Below are positions 45,942 through 58,258 of a stretch of 64,000 bases of DNA, in pieces. The stretch is taken from contig OX638369.1 of NCBI GenBank assembly GCA_951812925.1, positions 30,616,392 to 30,680,391 of the forward strand, written 5' to 3'. The position numbers and the translations under genes are program-made. This DNA comes from Calliopum simillimum (lineage: Eukaryota; Arthropoda; Insecta; Diptera; Lauxaniidae). Position 1 is the first letter of the stretch; each line of letters begins with the position of its first letter. The notes beneath the pieces are model-generated. The model saw only the letters and a list, made by a program, of their open reading frames with translations, made no database searches and had not been told where the DNA came from.

Positions 45942-46891
45942 CAGTCGACGTCCAATAATACGAATTATATAATGTCAGCCCTATTCGTAAAATCGAAAAA
46001 TTCGTATTATCGCAACGAAATTTTGGTCCTTTTTTCTTCTATATTGAGACATATCGTCGGTTTAGAGACAAAATTCACTAACCCGAATATTTGTTTTGAG
46101 AGAAAACCATCAGTTTACGAAAAAGTTTTATGAAAAATAGGAAATTTATGAATTTTTTTTCGGAGTAATATGATATGGAAACGGAAAACACAATTAGGGT
46201 GTATCTTAAAACGTGTAAAAGCCTCGAAAGCTCGTAAAACTGAGAAAGTTTTGGAAACTATTGCAAGTTTACGTGATTTTCGAGGCATTTGCACATTTTA
46301 AAGAATACCCTCAATGTTTTGATAAAAACAAAAAAATATTTGATAGACAAAGTATGGGAATTGAGCTTAACATACTACACTGTTAATCTCAATTTCCAAA
46401 AAAAATATTTAATGAGCTTTGCCACTAAAAGAAGAAATTTAAAGTAAAACACGCCAATTGTACCAGTTAAAAAAGCATGATTTAACCGATTTGGCTAAAA
46501 TTTGGCATTGTTGTATTACCGATGCAAGAGGATTTTGCTCTGGTTTTTCTTGTCAATAAACAGGGCCACGAAATTGATTTTGGTGGTTTTTGTAAATTTC
46601 TAAGAAAGACTTCTTTTCAAAAACTCAAACTTTTTTTTTCAGATTTTACGAAAAAAAGCATTTCAAAACGTTCTAAAAATTCTGAAAAATTTCCCACGTA
46701 TTCTTTCATGCATTCTAAGCATTTAATGCTCAGCAAAAGAGCAAAGCCTACTAAGAAAAAATTCTCATTCGTATTATCGAACCGTAAAATTTACCGCTGT
46801 TCGTATTATAGAATCACGTGTGGAAGAAATATTGCATTCGTATCATTGGACATTCGTAATACGGAGCATTCGTATTACTGGACGTCGACTG
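45942..46891. mobile_element. pogo/mariner-type MITE
   Basis: 950 bp with inverted ends CAGTCGACGTCCAATAATAC (left) and ATTACTGGACGTCGACTG (right), flanked by TA on both sides (45940-45941, 46892-46893). CAG ends plus a TA duplication point to the pogo branch of Tc1/mariner. TTCGTATTAT-type words recur inside each end. No transposase; the frame at 46522-46911 has no known motif. Confidence 0.75.
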
Positions 46892-47377
46892 TATTTTTTT
46901 TTATTGAATAATTATTCACCGCCCTAAAAAACGAAATTCCCAAAATTTTATTGAAAAAAAAAAGTACAAATTTAAGAATTCACAACAATTTCATATCTGG
47001 AAATATGTTCGTTTCTCAAAATCATATGAATAATCGTCTATTCTGATTTTTGTGATTGGTTTCTATAGAGAAATACTTCAAGAGTTAAGGAAGAAGGGCG
47101 CTCAAGAAAAATGTTCTTTAATGAGATATAAGCTTCTATATACTTAAGTGTCGTTCATTAAGTGGTGTAAGTCTATTTAGGGCCAAAACTATACATTATG
47201 TGCCATAATAATCGCTTAGGTAATTGACCAATATTACATGTTCAACTTATTGCCTTCAGTTCCGCATTATCAGCTAAACTTTTTGTAGAAACTGACAATA
47301 ATTGTATTCACTTATTACAAAATGTGCGCCATTCATTTGACGTCCAATCATCAATTATGGTATATCATATTACATTT
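46892..47377. other. AT-rich DNA with a degenerate MITE
   Basis: 47190-47340 resembles the centre of the foldback at 14083-14338 (ACATTATGTGCCATAATAAT, CTAAACTTTTTGTAGAAAC, ACAAAATG). No gene. Confidence 0.35.
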
Positions 47378-47774
47378 ATAAAAGTAATTTATCTCGAATG
47401 TTTCTTTCGACTAGTTGTATTCATTATCTCAGTTTCTACCACCCTAAAGTGCCAAGAACAATTCAAGAAATTAAAGTCCATATAAGACCATAAAATTCAT
47501 ATCTACAAAGTTTCCTCAAATTGTTGAAATTGAGGAAATTACAGAAAATCTAAACTATGCAAGATACTTTTTTTATTTATTTGCCTACTATTTAAAATGT
47601 CAAATGTTAAAAAAAAAAATATTGCATAGTTTTAGGGGGCGATTTTCCTTTTTAAACATCCTTCTTCAATTTCAACAATTTGAGGAAACTACCTTGGCAC
47701 CTTGGGGTAATAGAAACTAAGATAATGAGTACAACTAGTCGAATAAAATATTTTTGAGATAAATTACTTTTATC
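47378..47774. repeat. Foldback element
   Basis: Arms of about 180 bp: TAAAAGTAATTTATCTCGAA, CGACTAGTTGTATTCATTAT and CAAATTGTTGAAATTGAGGA on the left, each with its inverse on the right (TCAACAATTTGAGG, ATAATGAGTACAACTAGTCG, GAGATAAATTACTTTTA). Confidence 0.65.
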
Positions 47775-48129
47775 GATGAGCCCACATCAAGACATTTACA
47801 ACGATATACTATACTTGAAGATAGGACCTCAAATAGCGGAGCGATAGGAAGAAATCAAATAGCTTATTATTTAGTGGTCGAAAAAAATGTTTTTTCCTTA
47901 AAAATCAATAGCGATATGCTTTCAAAATCGGGGGCTTACAGCGAACATATTTTTTTTTTACTATCTGCTATACACAAAGGTTTCCGACGGTCTACCGAAG
48001 ACTCCATAGTAAAAATATATAGGTATACTAGATGGAAAACATATACGGCGTATTATTAACATGCCTTAATTGAAAGTTTTTGGGGACACTCGAAGGCTCA
48101 CGAAGGACACGCAAAAACTATAGGGCAAA

Positions 48130-49640
48130 AATTGCTCAAGTAAGCCATCTAAGAACTTACAAGTAAAAACGTAAGAAAGGGCTTCAAGAAAAATGATTTC
48201 TTGTAGCAACTAGTAACGATTTTGGAAAAAAATTTAACATAGACTAATTTTTCTTTTTGGACCAAAATTTTTTATTTACCATTGAAAATCCATATTTCAA
48301 ATAAATAAAAATTTTGGCAACTTCTCCGCCTGTGAGAAAACTATAAAAAATATGTGGGCACTCTCCACACATCTAGGAACTAGATCCTATAAAAAAATTG
48401 GGGTAGTTGATATTGGTTCAAAAGTTATTAACAATATAGTGTGCTGTAGAGAAAAACAAGACATCTTACCAAAAAGTGCACATGGCATAAAATGCTTAGA
48501 ATCGTCTGAGGAATACGTATGAGTTGTTTTTGGAATCGTTTAAAACGTGTTTTTTTTTTTTTTTTTAACCAATTTTTTTTTTAATTTAAAACTTCACACT
48601 AGGGAGGGCCGATTTGAAAACTGATCTTGGCTACCCCCCTATGTGAAAGTTCATTCAATTCTATGAATATTTGCCCAAGGAACTATACCTCTGCGTTCAA
48701 CTTTAGTTCGGCGCATTTTTGATCGAAAATTGTACCTTTCATCAATATTTTTTTTTGTTTTCATACTAAATTTCTAAAATTTTTATAAAGACAAAAGTAA
48801 TGTCATTATATGATTATATGATTTGGCTGTATTTTGTCAGTAATCAATTAAATTGGGTTCTGTTTAAATAAAAAGTTAACTTGATAGAGTGGAATTGATG
48901 CTATATATTTAAAAAAATGATATGGGTCAAATAGCCGATTATTATGACCGACTTTCAAAATAAACGATTCATATTTTTGGATGAATTTTTTCAAACAAAA
49001 CACCAACCTAAGCTGAAAGTTCATTCAATTCTATGAATATCTGCCCAAGAAACCATACCTCTACGTTCAACTTTAGTTCGGCGCTTTTTCAATTAAAAAT
49101 TAAGGTAAAATTTTAAAAAAATTTTAATTGATTACTAACAGAATACCAGCCAAATCATATAATGACATTACTTTTGTCTTTATAAAAATTTTTAAAATTT
49201 AGTATGAAAACAAAAAAAAATATTGATGAAAGGTACAATTTTCGATCAAAAATGCGCCGAACTAAAGTTTAACGCAGAGATATAGTTCTCTTGACAAATA
49301 TTCATAGAATCGAATGAACTTTCACATAGGGGGGTAACCGAGGTCGATAAAATTTCCTCCAAACAATTTGGCCCACCCTACTTCACACGTATTCCTTAGA
49401 CAATTTTAAGCATTTTATGATACCCACTTTTTTTGTAAGATGACTTGTTTTCCTCTACTACTGAAAAAAACGAAAAGCATGGCGCATTATGTAAATATCT
49501 TTTCAACCAAATTCGGTTACCCCAATTTTTTTCTGGAATATAGTTTTCAAACATGTGGAGAGTGCCCAAATATTTTTTATAATTTTTTCAGAGGTGGAGA
49601 AGTTGCTGAAATTTTATTTGAAATATCACTTCTTTACCCC
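48130..49640. mobile_element. CMC-like foldback, second copy, split by a hAT-like insertion
   Basis: The two halves (48130-48599 and 49381-49640) are inverted copies of each other and match the arms of the element at 56497-58258: GGCAACTTCTCCGCCTGTGA, ATGTGGGCACTCTCCAC, GATATTGGTTCAAAAGTTAT on the left; GGAGAGTGCCCA and GGTGGAGAAGTTGC on the right. The true outer ends could not be found, so limits are approximate. Confidence 0.6.
48600..49380. mobile_element. hAT-like foldback element, nested
   Basis: 781 bp with inverted arms of about 245 bp. Ends TAGGGAGGGCC and GGCCCACCCTA, flanked by the perfect 8-bp duplication CTTCACAC (48592-48599, 49381-49388). The 8-bp TSD and TAGGG start fit hAT. 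Interior words TATGTGAAAGTTCATTCAAT and AACTTTAGTTCGGCGC occur repeatedly. No transposase. It sits in the loop of the older foldback around it. Confidence 0.8.
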
Positions 49641-52137
49641 TAAAGGTATTCAAGTCATTACTTCCATTGGTATGTATCACATATTAAATTGCTTATATTT
49701 TTTTTTAATTTGATTAAAATTTCATTATAAGTTTCCGGAAGAGTATTGTATGACTTAATCGCTTGAACAGTTTTACTCATACAACATACAGCTCAACATT
49801 TCGGCAATTATTCGGATATAATCAAAATCTTCCAAAGTATTACCAGTCAGTAAAATGATTATAATTGAAATGTTTTCTGCAACTCTCCAAGATTTTGAAA
49901 CAAAGAGTATGCATTACCTACTCATAAAATACTTTCTATTTTGGTACATTAAAAACAAAAGACTATATCAAATTAAAAATTTGGTACAAATTTTTAAAAA
50001 CTAAAAAAAGCAAATTTTCCGGAACATTATTTTTTCCGTTTCGAATAAGCATTTTCCTGAAAAATCAAAAATTTTCCTTTTTACGCACACTTTTATGTTA
50101 AAAATAGAGCATTGAAAATTTATTACACTGATTAAATGCATTTAATGATCACTTCCCAAGCTGAAAACAATGCCATTGTGCCCATAACATCATTAAAGCT
50201 TCATCACAAATCTTCCTGAGTTTGGCTGTGTTCTTTTGACAAAAAAAAAACTTTCACGGGAAATTGCTGTGCAACACTGCGACAAATGCAAGAGGAACAA
50301 TTTCTACTTTTTCTTCTAAATTTACACCCCAAATAAAGGAAATGCATACAAGAAGCTTTGATGTTTGTGACAACTGCAGTTTTATTTACGCCACTCCACT
50401 TACATTTGGTATCATACTTCGTTGTGGGACACACGTGGACACGTGTGTATACCAAGTATTTTCCCTAATCTAACTTTGTTACAACTTAACGTATGATTTC
50501 CAAAAATAGCACATGATTTGGGGAATCAAATTTATTGCATTATTGAAATGATTTTATATATCATGCTAAGAAATTCTATTTTTATACGAATTCATGATTT
50601 AGTCAGTATATGGGTCAAGAGATTAGTTGAAAAGCTCGCATCGTGAATAGAAATAGTAGGGATTAGAATTAGAATGAAAAAAGGGTTGGAAACCAGCTGG
50701 TAAATGTCACCTATTGTCACCTTTTGTCACCTATGTTAGCCTATTGTGCTAACCCTGATAAAACTTAGTGTGAAGTCAGTTCATAGCATAGCAATGTCAT
50801 TCATTAAGAGTCATCTGTGCCCCATAGAATTCAGGTCGTTTCTTTTCCAGGCGTTTCTGCTGGGAAATGTAACTAGGAAGTTTTGCAGCAGAAAGTTTTA
50901 TTTGGGCATGCAGTAATCACGGATAGTGATGTTAAAGTTCTCTAGGGCGGTCTCATACATATATTGTATATGGGCATTTCCTAGGTGATGAACGTGACCG
51001 TCGTACACATTTAAAGTGAAAAAAGTGGAAGTAAAACATATTTTTATTTTAGTTTTTACTTCACATTATAGCTCCCAGGTCCCCCTATGCTTCTCCTAGG
51101 AGTTAAAGGAGAATACATACATAGCTCCCAGGTGGCACTATAATTAGTGCCAACTTTAATAGCAGGCAAAGTCCTAGTTCCAAGATATATGCAAAAAAAA
51201 GTCGCAAAACGAACGTGACAGAAATAGAAGTAGTTTTCGTGCCTATTCAAAAAAAGTCAGAATTCAGCTAAACAAGTCCGACTTTTAAATTGCGACTTAT
51301 TTGAGAATCTTATGCAAAAATGTTTCTTTATACATAATGTATTTTGTTTAATTCAGATATCTTCTGTGCTTTACTTTGTTTTGATTATAATCTGAATCGA
51401 TGTGTGACAATATGAACGTGACAGTTTTTCAACCATTCAAATTTTAAATTGAAAATCTTTCAAAAAATCGGGATTTCCCAGTGAATGTTGGATCATTTTA
51501 TCTTATTCAGTTGAGGTGGCATTAAAAATTTTTCCAAAGAATGTCATTTGTCCCTAATCTACCAAATCTCATAAATTATGAATTTTTCCTTTTTTAGAGG
51601 CATTTTTCCAGGGAACATTATTTGTCCTGGCGCTCTGTATGTATGCATGTATTAAGTCTCATTCATGTGCGATAAATATTTTCGGATATATGATGAAGTA
51701 ATTTTTGTGGGGGCGTGATACCCCCATTTTTCCCAGCACACATTTTTTATTTTGGTGCTTTTACTTAAGAACCAAATCTCATCCATGTATGTAAATAGTT
51801 TCAGAGATATGATGATTTAAATTTTTGGCTCACGGTCGACCTTTTGGCGGAAATGCCGATATGCTAGCCATAATCGTCCTTATCAAACTCTACCTTGAAA
51901 CTTTTTCAATTGAACTCTATCTCTCAGAAATATCACTTTTTGAAGTAAATGCATCTAGATCACCATAAGAAGGACAACATAATATATGTAGCTGAATTCC
52001 AATTTATAGTCAAAAAAGACTAAAAATGTTATGCCTTTACTTCAAAGTCAGATAACTGGAAAAGTTTAGATTTAATTGGTAAGATATATTTTGATAAGAA
52101 AGATTATGGCTAATCGATACCATTAAAAAAATGGAAT
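49641..52137. other. AT-rich DNA, no gene supported
   Basis: 50200-50470 and 50680-51240 are a little GC-richer. 51650-51830 holds a degenerate copy of the GGGCGTG(A/G) dispersed repeat (GGGGGCGTGATACCCCC). Overlapping frames at 50204-50473 on both strands match nothing I recognise. Confidence 0.3.
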
Positions 52138-52140
52138 TAA

Positions 52141-52488
52141 CAGGCCTGTTCCGTAATCCACGTGGTTTCAATTACTTTTCACTTAGCAGGCTTTTTGATG
52201 AAAATGGTGAGTCAAACGGTAACAAGTATCAGAATCTTTTTTGTGGAGAATTACAAGTTCTACAAATAACATTGACTTATATTTGCGAAAAAGTAACTGC
52301 TTCGGAAATATTCGATAAAGTCGAATTTTTCGACTTTTTGTGGTTTTTTAAGAATATTTCCTAAACGGTAACTTTTTCGTTAATGCAAATCAATGATATT
52401 TGTAGAACCTGTGATTACCCACAAAAAAGATCCCGATGCTTTTTAAATGAAAAGTAATTGAAAACACACGGATTACGGAACAGGCCTG
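52141..52488. mobile_element. PIF/Harbinger-like MITE
   Basis: 348 bp with inverted ends CAGGCCTGTTCCGTAATCC and GGATTACGGAACAGGCCTG, extending inward to TTTCAATTACTTTT/AAAAGTAATTGAAA. Flanked by TAA on both sides (52138-52140, 52489-52491), the TWA-type 3-bp duplication of this superfamily. A decayed right half lies at 703-832. Confidence 0.75.
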
Positions 52489-52571
52489 TAAATCTTTTCC
52501 TGAAACTTCGTCATAAGCCTGAAAAAAGCACTTTCTGCAACTTCAATGGAGAATATCTCAAAATTCTACAG

Positions 52572-53036
52572 TAGTGATGAGCAAACCAAGACCAAGACCA
52601 TAGCAGTCTTGGTCTTGGTCTTGTTCTTGCAAATTGAGTCTTGGTCTTGGTCTTGCTTTTGATATTGAGTCTTGGTCTTGGTCTTGATCTTGCTCATTAA
52701 GTCTTGGTCTCGTTCTTGGTCTTGAAAAAATTTTCAGAGATATTGAGTATTCAAAACCATATTTTTCCAAAGCAGTTGGGTTTTTAAGATGCCAAAATTC
52801 AAATCGAGAAATGATTTTATCGTCAAAACGGGCGTGAAGCAACTTTTAACTATAAATTAGCAAGACTGAAAAGCAGTCTTGGTCTTGACAATTATCGTGA
52901 GCAAGACCAAGACCAAGACTGCTATAAATATTAGCATCTTGGTCTTGGTCTTGGTCTCGCAAAATTAGCAAGACCAAGAACAAGACGCAAGACCAAGAAC
53001 AAGACGCAAGACCAAGACTAATTTTGCTCATCACTA
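52572..53036 (+). mobile_element. hAT-type MITE with CTTGGT minisatellite, copy 2
   Basis: 465 bp with ends TAGTGATGAGCAAA and TTTTGCTCATCACTA and the perfect 8-bp duplication TTCTACAG (52564-52571, 53037-53044). The interior has CTTGGT/ACCAAG hexamer arrays and the unique middle block GCAGTTGGGTTTTTAAGATG shared with copies 1 and 3. Confidence 0.88.
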
Positions 53037-53044
53037 TTCTACAG

Positions 53045-55750
53045 GTATATAAGCAATTTTGACCTGGGATACGCATTCAACGTCAAAAAGTAGGTACTTA
53101 AGAGAACATACATACATATGTCTAGTCAAAAGTCCATTCTATTTGTAATTATTTTGTGTGCCTGCGTAGTTTACTCCTTCACTCATTAACGTTACGCTTT
53201 TGTGTTGAAACTGCCAATTTGGCACTTTTATCGTTCAATTTTGTTGCAGCCAAATTTGGTAAAAATACCAACTGCACTTTTCTGCAACACACACATGTAA
53301 AAGCCACCACGTTTTTTTGACGAAATTTTTACTGCACAAACTTTTTGGATGCAGCAGACAAAAGCGAAGGTTTCCTTTTTTTTCGTCCTTTGCTCGCATT
53401 ATTTGCGTCTGCGCGACACGGTATGGCGTGGTGGCATGTAGTTGCGATTAACTCTAATGTTTCGTTAAACATTTCACACACCACCTGCCTACATGCCAGG
53501 TCAGGCTCTTTGATCAGGTTCTAAGTAGACGACGTTGGTCATTTTTACCGCCAGACAACTGTGTGTTAGAAGGCAGGCACAAAAACCACCGCAGCCGCCG
53601 CACTTTTATGCTAAGTATGACCACCAAAAACTCATGTTTTTTTTTCTCTCTTCACTATTATCCTTAACAATGCAATGACTTTCAACTGTTTTCTTTGTAT
53701 TGGGATGGATGCCTTAGTTGCCTTTGGCTTCTTTGCTCAAATTACTTGGCAACTAAAATAAAATGAGAAGAATAAAAAAAGTGATTTTAGCCGCCAACTA
53801 TTGACAGCGAAAAAAAAAAAGGATTTTAATTTGAGCACACAATAAAGGATGTTGGAGTCCTGTTTTTGGAAGTTTATTTTGTAGCACGAGCTTAAGTAAT
53901 TTTTTATTGCAGTAAAGTTGCACATGTTTGTTGCTGCTGTCTAACAACCGTTTATTGGCTATAATTGGGGTAGCAAAATGTGCAGCGCATTATCAGACTG
54001 TTATCAATATGTTGTGTCGGTCATAATTCTTGGACATTGTTGTAAAAGCAGCTATGAAGTTGGCGTTAGGAAATATCGCCCAATGAAATAACGCCCAACA
54101 AAAAAAAAAAAACGAAATAACGCCCAAAAATCGTTACTCTGCATTTTATTTGTAATTATTTTAAAATTTACATGTTGTTATTTATTATTAAACATTAAAG
54201 TTTATGAATGCAAAATTAAGGAATTAATCAAATTAAATTGGTTCTCAACTATCATAAAAGTCAATTAATACGAAATTTACAAACTTGTCAGAGTATCATG
54301 TCGACGACCACATGCCATGTTTTTGCATAAAACCCATTCATATAAATATAATTGGTCTAAAGTCATTCAAAACTACTGCTGCCATATAAGCCAATAAAAA
54401 TTCATAAAAAAATACTGCAAAAATTTTGCATTTCATTTCATTCCATTTGCCATTCAAATGGCAAGAAGATGAAGAAGAAGAGCTTAAAACGTTGAGACGA
54501 AAACCATTTGAATGAATCAATGAAATTTTGAATTTGAATGCAAAAAGACTCTGACTGACTGCAACATCCTTTCCCTTGGGAAGTAAAGTGAAGTGAAGTC
54601 GACGCGTCGTAAGAAAACATGAGCGCAAAAAACAAGGGTAAGAAGTCAACCATTTGTCAGAGTCATAACTCAATTTTACTAATTTGGTTAAAACGCAAAC
54701 GCATAAAAGAGCGGAAAAAGCAAAAATGATTTTTATTGCTGTTTTAGGGGAGAATTTTCAGCAAGAAATTGTATAAAAAGTAAAAAAAAAAAATATATTT
54801 ATTTAAATTCGTTAAGTAATCATATCTACATAAGAGCACTTAAGTGAAATAGTGGCTTAGATCTTAAAATTATGCGGAGAGTAAAAACTTTTAAGCTGCC
54901 GAAATTTTAAAGATTTTTCAGGGATAAGCTTGTTAAAGTTTTATTTAACACTCTTACGGATATTTGGATATTTTTTGTCTGTTGAAATCTACACTCTTTG
55001 AATGAAATTAATAATAATTAAAAGTAAAATTTAAAAATAAAAAAATTTAAAATGTCCCAAACTATTTTAAAAAAAATCGCTCGTATTTCTGGACGATTTT
55101 AAGCATTTTTCGTCACAAGTATTTTTTCGTACGATGCCTCGCTTTTGAGTTAAAAAAATGTTTTGCCGACGGCGGGCGTTCAACTGCCGAAAATATTTTA
55201 CATCAAAAAACCCCCGGTATACAATTTTTTGACATAAAATGTTTGAAAAAATTACTTATTGGATATTTAGCTACAATTTTAGTAAAATAAAATAACGGTT
55301 TCTGAAATAGTACAGGAGATAGAAAACTAAAGAGTCTGTAACAAAAACTTTTGAGCGGTATGATAGGGCTATCGTCCAGGATCTTTCAATTACTTTATCG
55401 GATTCTACGGATGAATGTTCCATATTCTTGTTATATAGCTTCAAAGATAGCAATAACGGACTTTTTTGCTTGTTTAGGTTAGGAATCTCAAAAATCATAT
55501 AGAGCAATTTCAAGACCGGACTCGGATTCAACATCGCAAATCACATTTAATTTTTTAATTTTTTTATTTTATATACAGCAAAAAGTTAAGGGATAAAGTA
55601 TAAACTTATTCCTACTATTCCTTTTTATAAACTTATTTATTCGAATTTTGTTATATAATTTATATAATTTTTTCTAAAGAGTTATTCAAAACCAAAAACA
55701 TTTTTTTTTTTTTTTTTTTTGTTTTCAACAGATAATGATTTACATTAACT
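53045..55750. other. Partly single-copy DNA, no gene supported
   Basis: 53150-53620 is a GC-richer stretch without long frames or repeat relatives, so it may be regulatory. 54060-54130 has two copies of AAATAACGCCCAA. 54430-54670 has overlapping minus frames without motifs. 55070-55140 holds a copy of the foldback core motif. 55445-55530 is the inverse of 13330-13430. Confidence 0.3.
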
Positions 55751-56195
55751 AGCTACCAACAAATCACGTGTCAAGTGGTTTTTTGCTGTGAGCTTACTGT
55801 TCTATGTTTTTGAGTAAAAACATCAACATTACAAAAACAAGGCAAAATGCATCTGTAAAAAACCAAAAAATTGTTGATAGGTTGGTAGTTTGGTTTTCGA
55901 TACGTTTCATCCGTAACCATATGGGATCTTCAGTCGAATTCATCTACAAACCAAGAACTCGACCACTCATGCTTTATTCATTTTTTGCATAGATTAGACG
56001 AGAATAACAGCACTGAAGATCCCATATGGTTATGGGTGAAACGTATCAAAAACCAAACTACCAACCTATCAACAATTTTTTGGTTTTTTACATATGCGTT
56101 TTGCCTTGTTTTTGTAATGTTGATGTTTTTACTCAAAAACATAGAACAGTAAGCTCACACCATAAAACCACTTGACACGTAATTTGTTGGTAGCT
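55751..56195. repeat. Near-perfect long hairpin
   Basis: Arms of about 185 bp (55751-55935 and 56012-56195) with few mismatches, loop about 75 bp. Left AGCTACCAACAAATCACGTG, AGGTTGGTAGTTTGGTTTTC, CCATATGGGATCTTCAGT; the right arm is the inverse. A decayed relative with ACAAGGCAAAATGCACAAAA lies at 61930-62060. No TSD could be fixed. Confidence 0.8.
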
Positions 56196-56496
56196 TGTTA
56201 AAAACGTTTAGCTTTTAAACCAAAATTGTTATGAACTATAAATTTTATAATTTTAGGTCAATTTTAAATAAAAAACTTTGTTTTAAATTTTAAATTTTTA
56301 AACTACATATATATTTACCTTAAAGCCCAAATATCCACAAATTTTACAATTAAAAAGGTCACAAAATTAACTTTATTCTATAAATTTTTTTACCAATATT
56401 GTATAAAAACTTTTGACAAAACGTCCGTCATCGAATACACAGAAAAATGGAAAACACATAAAATTTGTTTCTCTTCAAAATTATTATATATAATTA

Positions 56497-58258
56497 CACT
56501 GTGGAACAAAATTTGGTCGAAAAAAGTTAACTCGGATCTGACGCTGCGGGATGAAAATATAGGTAAAAAAAAAAGACCATTTGGCCCATTTTGTTCAAGT
56601 TGGCTCTAGTTTTCGAGAAAAGGCCGTTTGAATTTTGGACCTTGAACTATGTGGTTTTTTCGATATATCTCTTAAGCAAATTAAGTTTTATTGCATCTGA
56701 TGATGGGGTTTTGTTTGTCTCGTCTATATCTACAACTTTTACCAACAAATTGGTCCTTTAAAATGCATTTCCGGCAAGTTAGAGCACAAAATTCCCAAAA
56801 AAGTGATAATTTTCGCCTTTTATGACGTTCGGCTCAATAGTAATCACCCGAGTGGTGGATTTATGCCTTTTAACCTATAGCTGAGATCCATACAAACACT
56901 TTGGTATAATATATGTGGCATATGGGTAAAAATTTCTCAAGTGAGCCATCTAAGAAAATAAACGTAAAAAAGGCTTTAACAAAATGATGGTTTCTGACAA
57001 CTAAGAAAGATTTTGCAAAAAATGTTTTTTTTAGAGATATTTAGCGTAGGTCGGGAAATAAAATGGTACTTTTTTTTTTGGACCAAAATTTTTAATTTAT
57101 TATTGAAAACCATTATTTCAAATAGGTACATAAAACTAAAGCAACTTCTCCGCCTCTGAGAAAACTAAAAAAAATATGTGGGCACTCTCCACTTGTCAAG
57201 AAACTATATTCCAGAAAAAAAATTGGGGTAATCGATATTGGTTCAAAAGTTATTAACAATATAGTGATGTCGTGCAAGTCTTTTTTCAGCATTAGAGAAA
57301 AACAAGGCATCCTACGAAAAAAGTGTATATGCAACAAAATGCTTAGAATTATCTAAGGAATACGTGTGAGTTTTTTTGGAACATTTTTTTTCGGACCTTT
57401 TGAAAAATTATAAAATGTCTCAGAAAATTCTGAAAAAATTCACACATATTCCTTAGATAATTCTAAGCATTTTATGCCATATACACTTTTTTCGTAAGAT
57501 GCGTTGTTTTTCTCTAATGCTGAAAAAAGACTTGCACGACATCACTATATTGTTAATAACTTTTGAACCAATATCGATTACCCCAAGTTTTTTTCTATGA
57601 TATAGTTTCTTGATAAGTGGAGAGTGCCCACATATTTTTTTAGTTTTCTCAGAGGCGGAGAAGTTGCTTTTGTTTTATGTACCTATTTGAAATAATGGTT
57701 TTCAATAATAAATTAAAAATTTTGGTCCAAAAAAGAAGTACCATTTTATTTCCCGACCTACGCTAAATATCTCTAAAAAAAACATTTTTTGCAAAATCTT
57801 TCTTAGTTGTCAGAAACCATCATTTTGTTAAAGCCTTTTTTACGTTTATTTTCTTAGATGGCTCACTTGAGAAATTTTTTGCAAAATCTTTCTTAGTTGT
57901 CAGAAAACATCATTTTGTTAAAGCGTTTTTTACGTTTAATTTCTTTTCACTTTTTTGGGAATTTTGTGCTCTAACTTGCCGGAAATGCATTTAAAGGACC
58001 AATTTGTTGGTAAAAGTTGTAGATATAGACAAGACGAACAAAACCATATCATCAGATGCAATAAAACTTAATTTGCTTAAGAGATATATCGAAAAAACCA
58101 CATAGTTCAAGGTCCAAAATTCAAACGGCCTTTTCTCGAAAACTAGAGCCAACTTGAACAAAATGTGGAAAAATCATCTTTTTTTTTACCTATACCTATT
58201 TTCACCCGCAGCGTCAGATCCGAGTTAACTTTTTTCGACCATATTTTGTTCCACAGTG
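56497..58258. mobile_element. CMC-like foldback transposon, non-coding
   Basis: 1762 bp, nearly all palindromic. Ends CACTGTGGAACAAAATTTGG and TATTTTGTTCCACAGTG, flanked by TTA on both sides (56494-56496, 58259-58261). The arms contain AACTCGGATCTGACGCTGCG, CAAGTTGGCTCTAGTTTTCG and GCAACTTCTCCGCCTCTGAG. The right arm carries a short internal duplication (57870-57930). CACTG ends and a 3-bp TSD fit CMC/EnSpm. No transposase. Confidence 0.78.

Noticed and set aside
52572..53036. CRISPR-like array (regular CTTGGT repeats)
   Set aside because: The repeats are hexamers without unique spacers, inside a hAT MITE in an animal genome.
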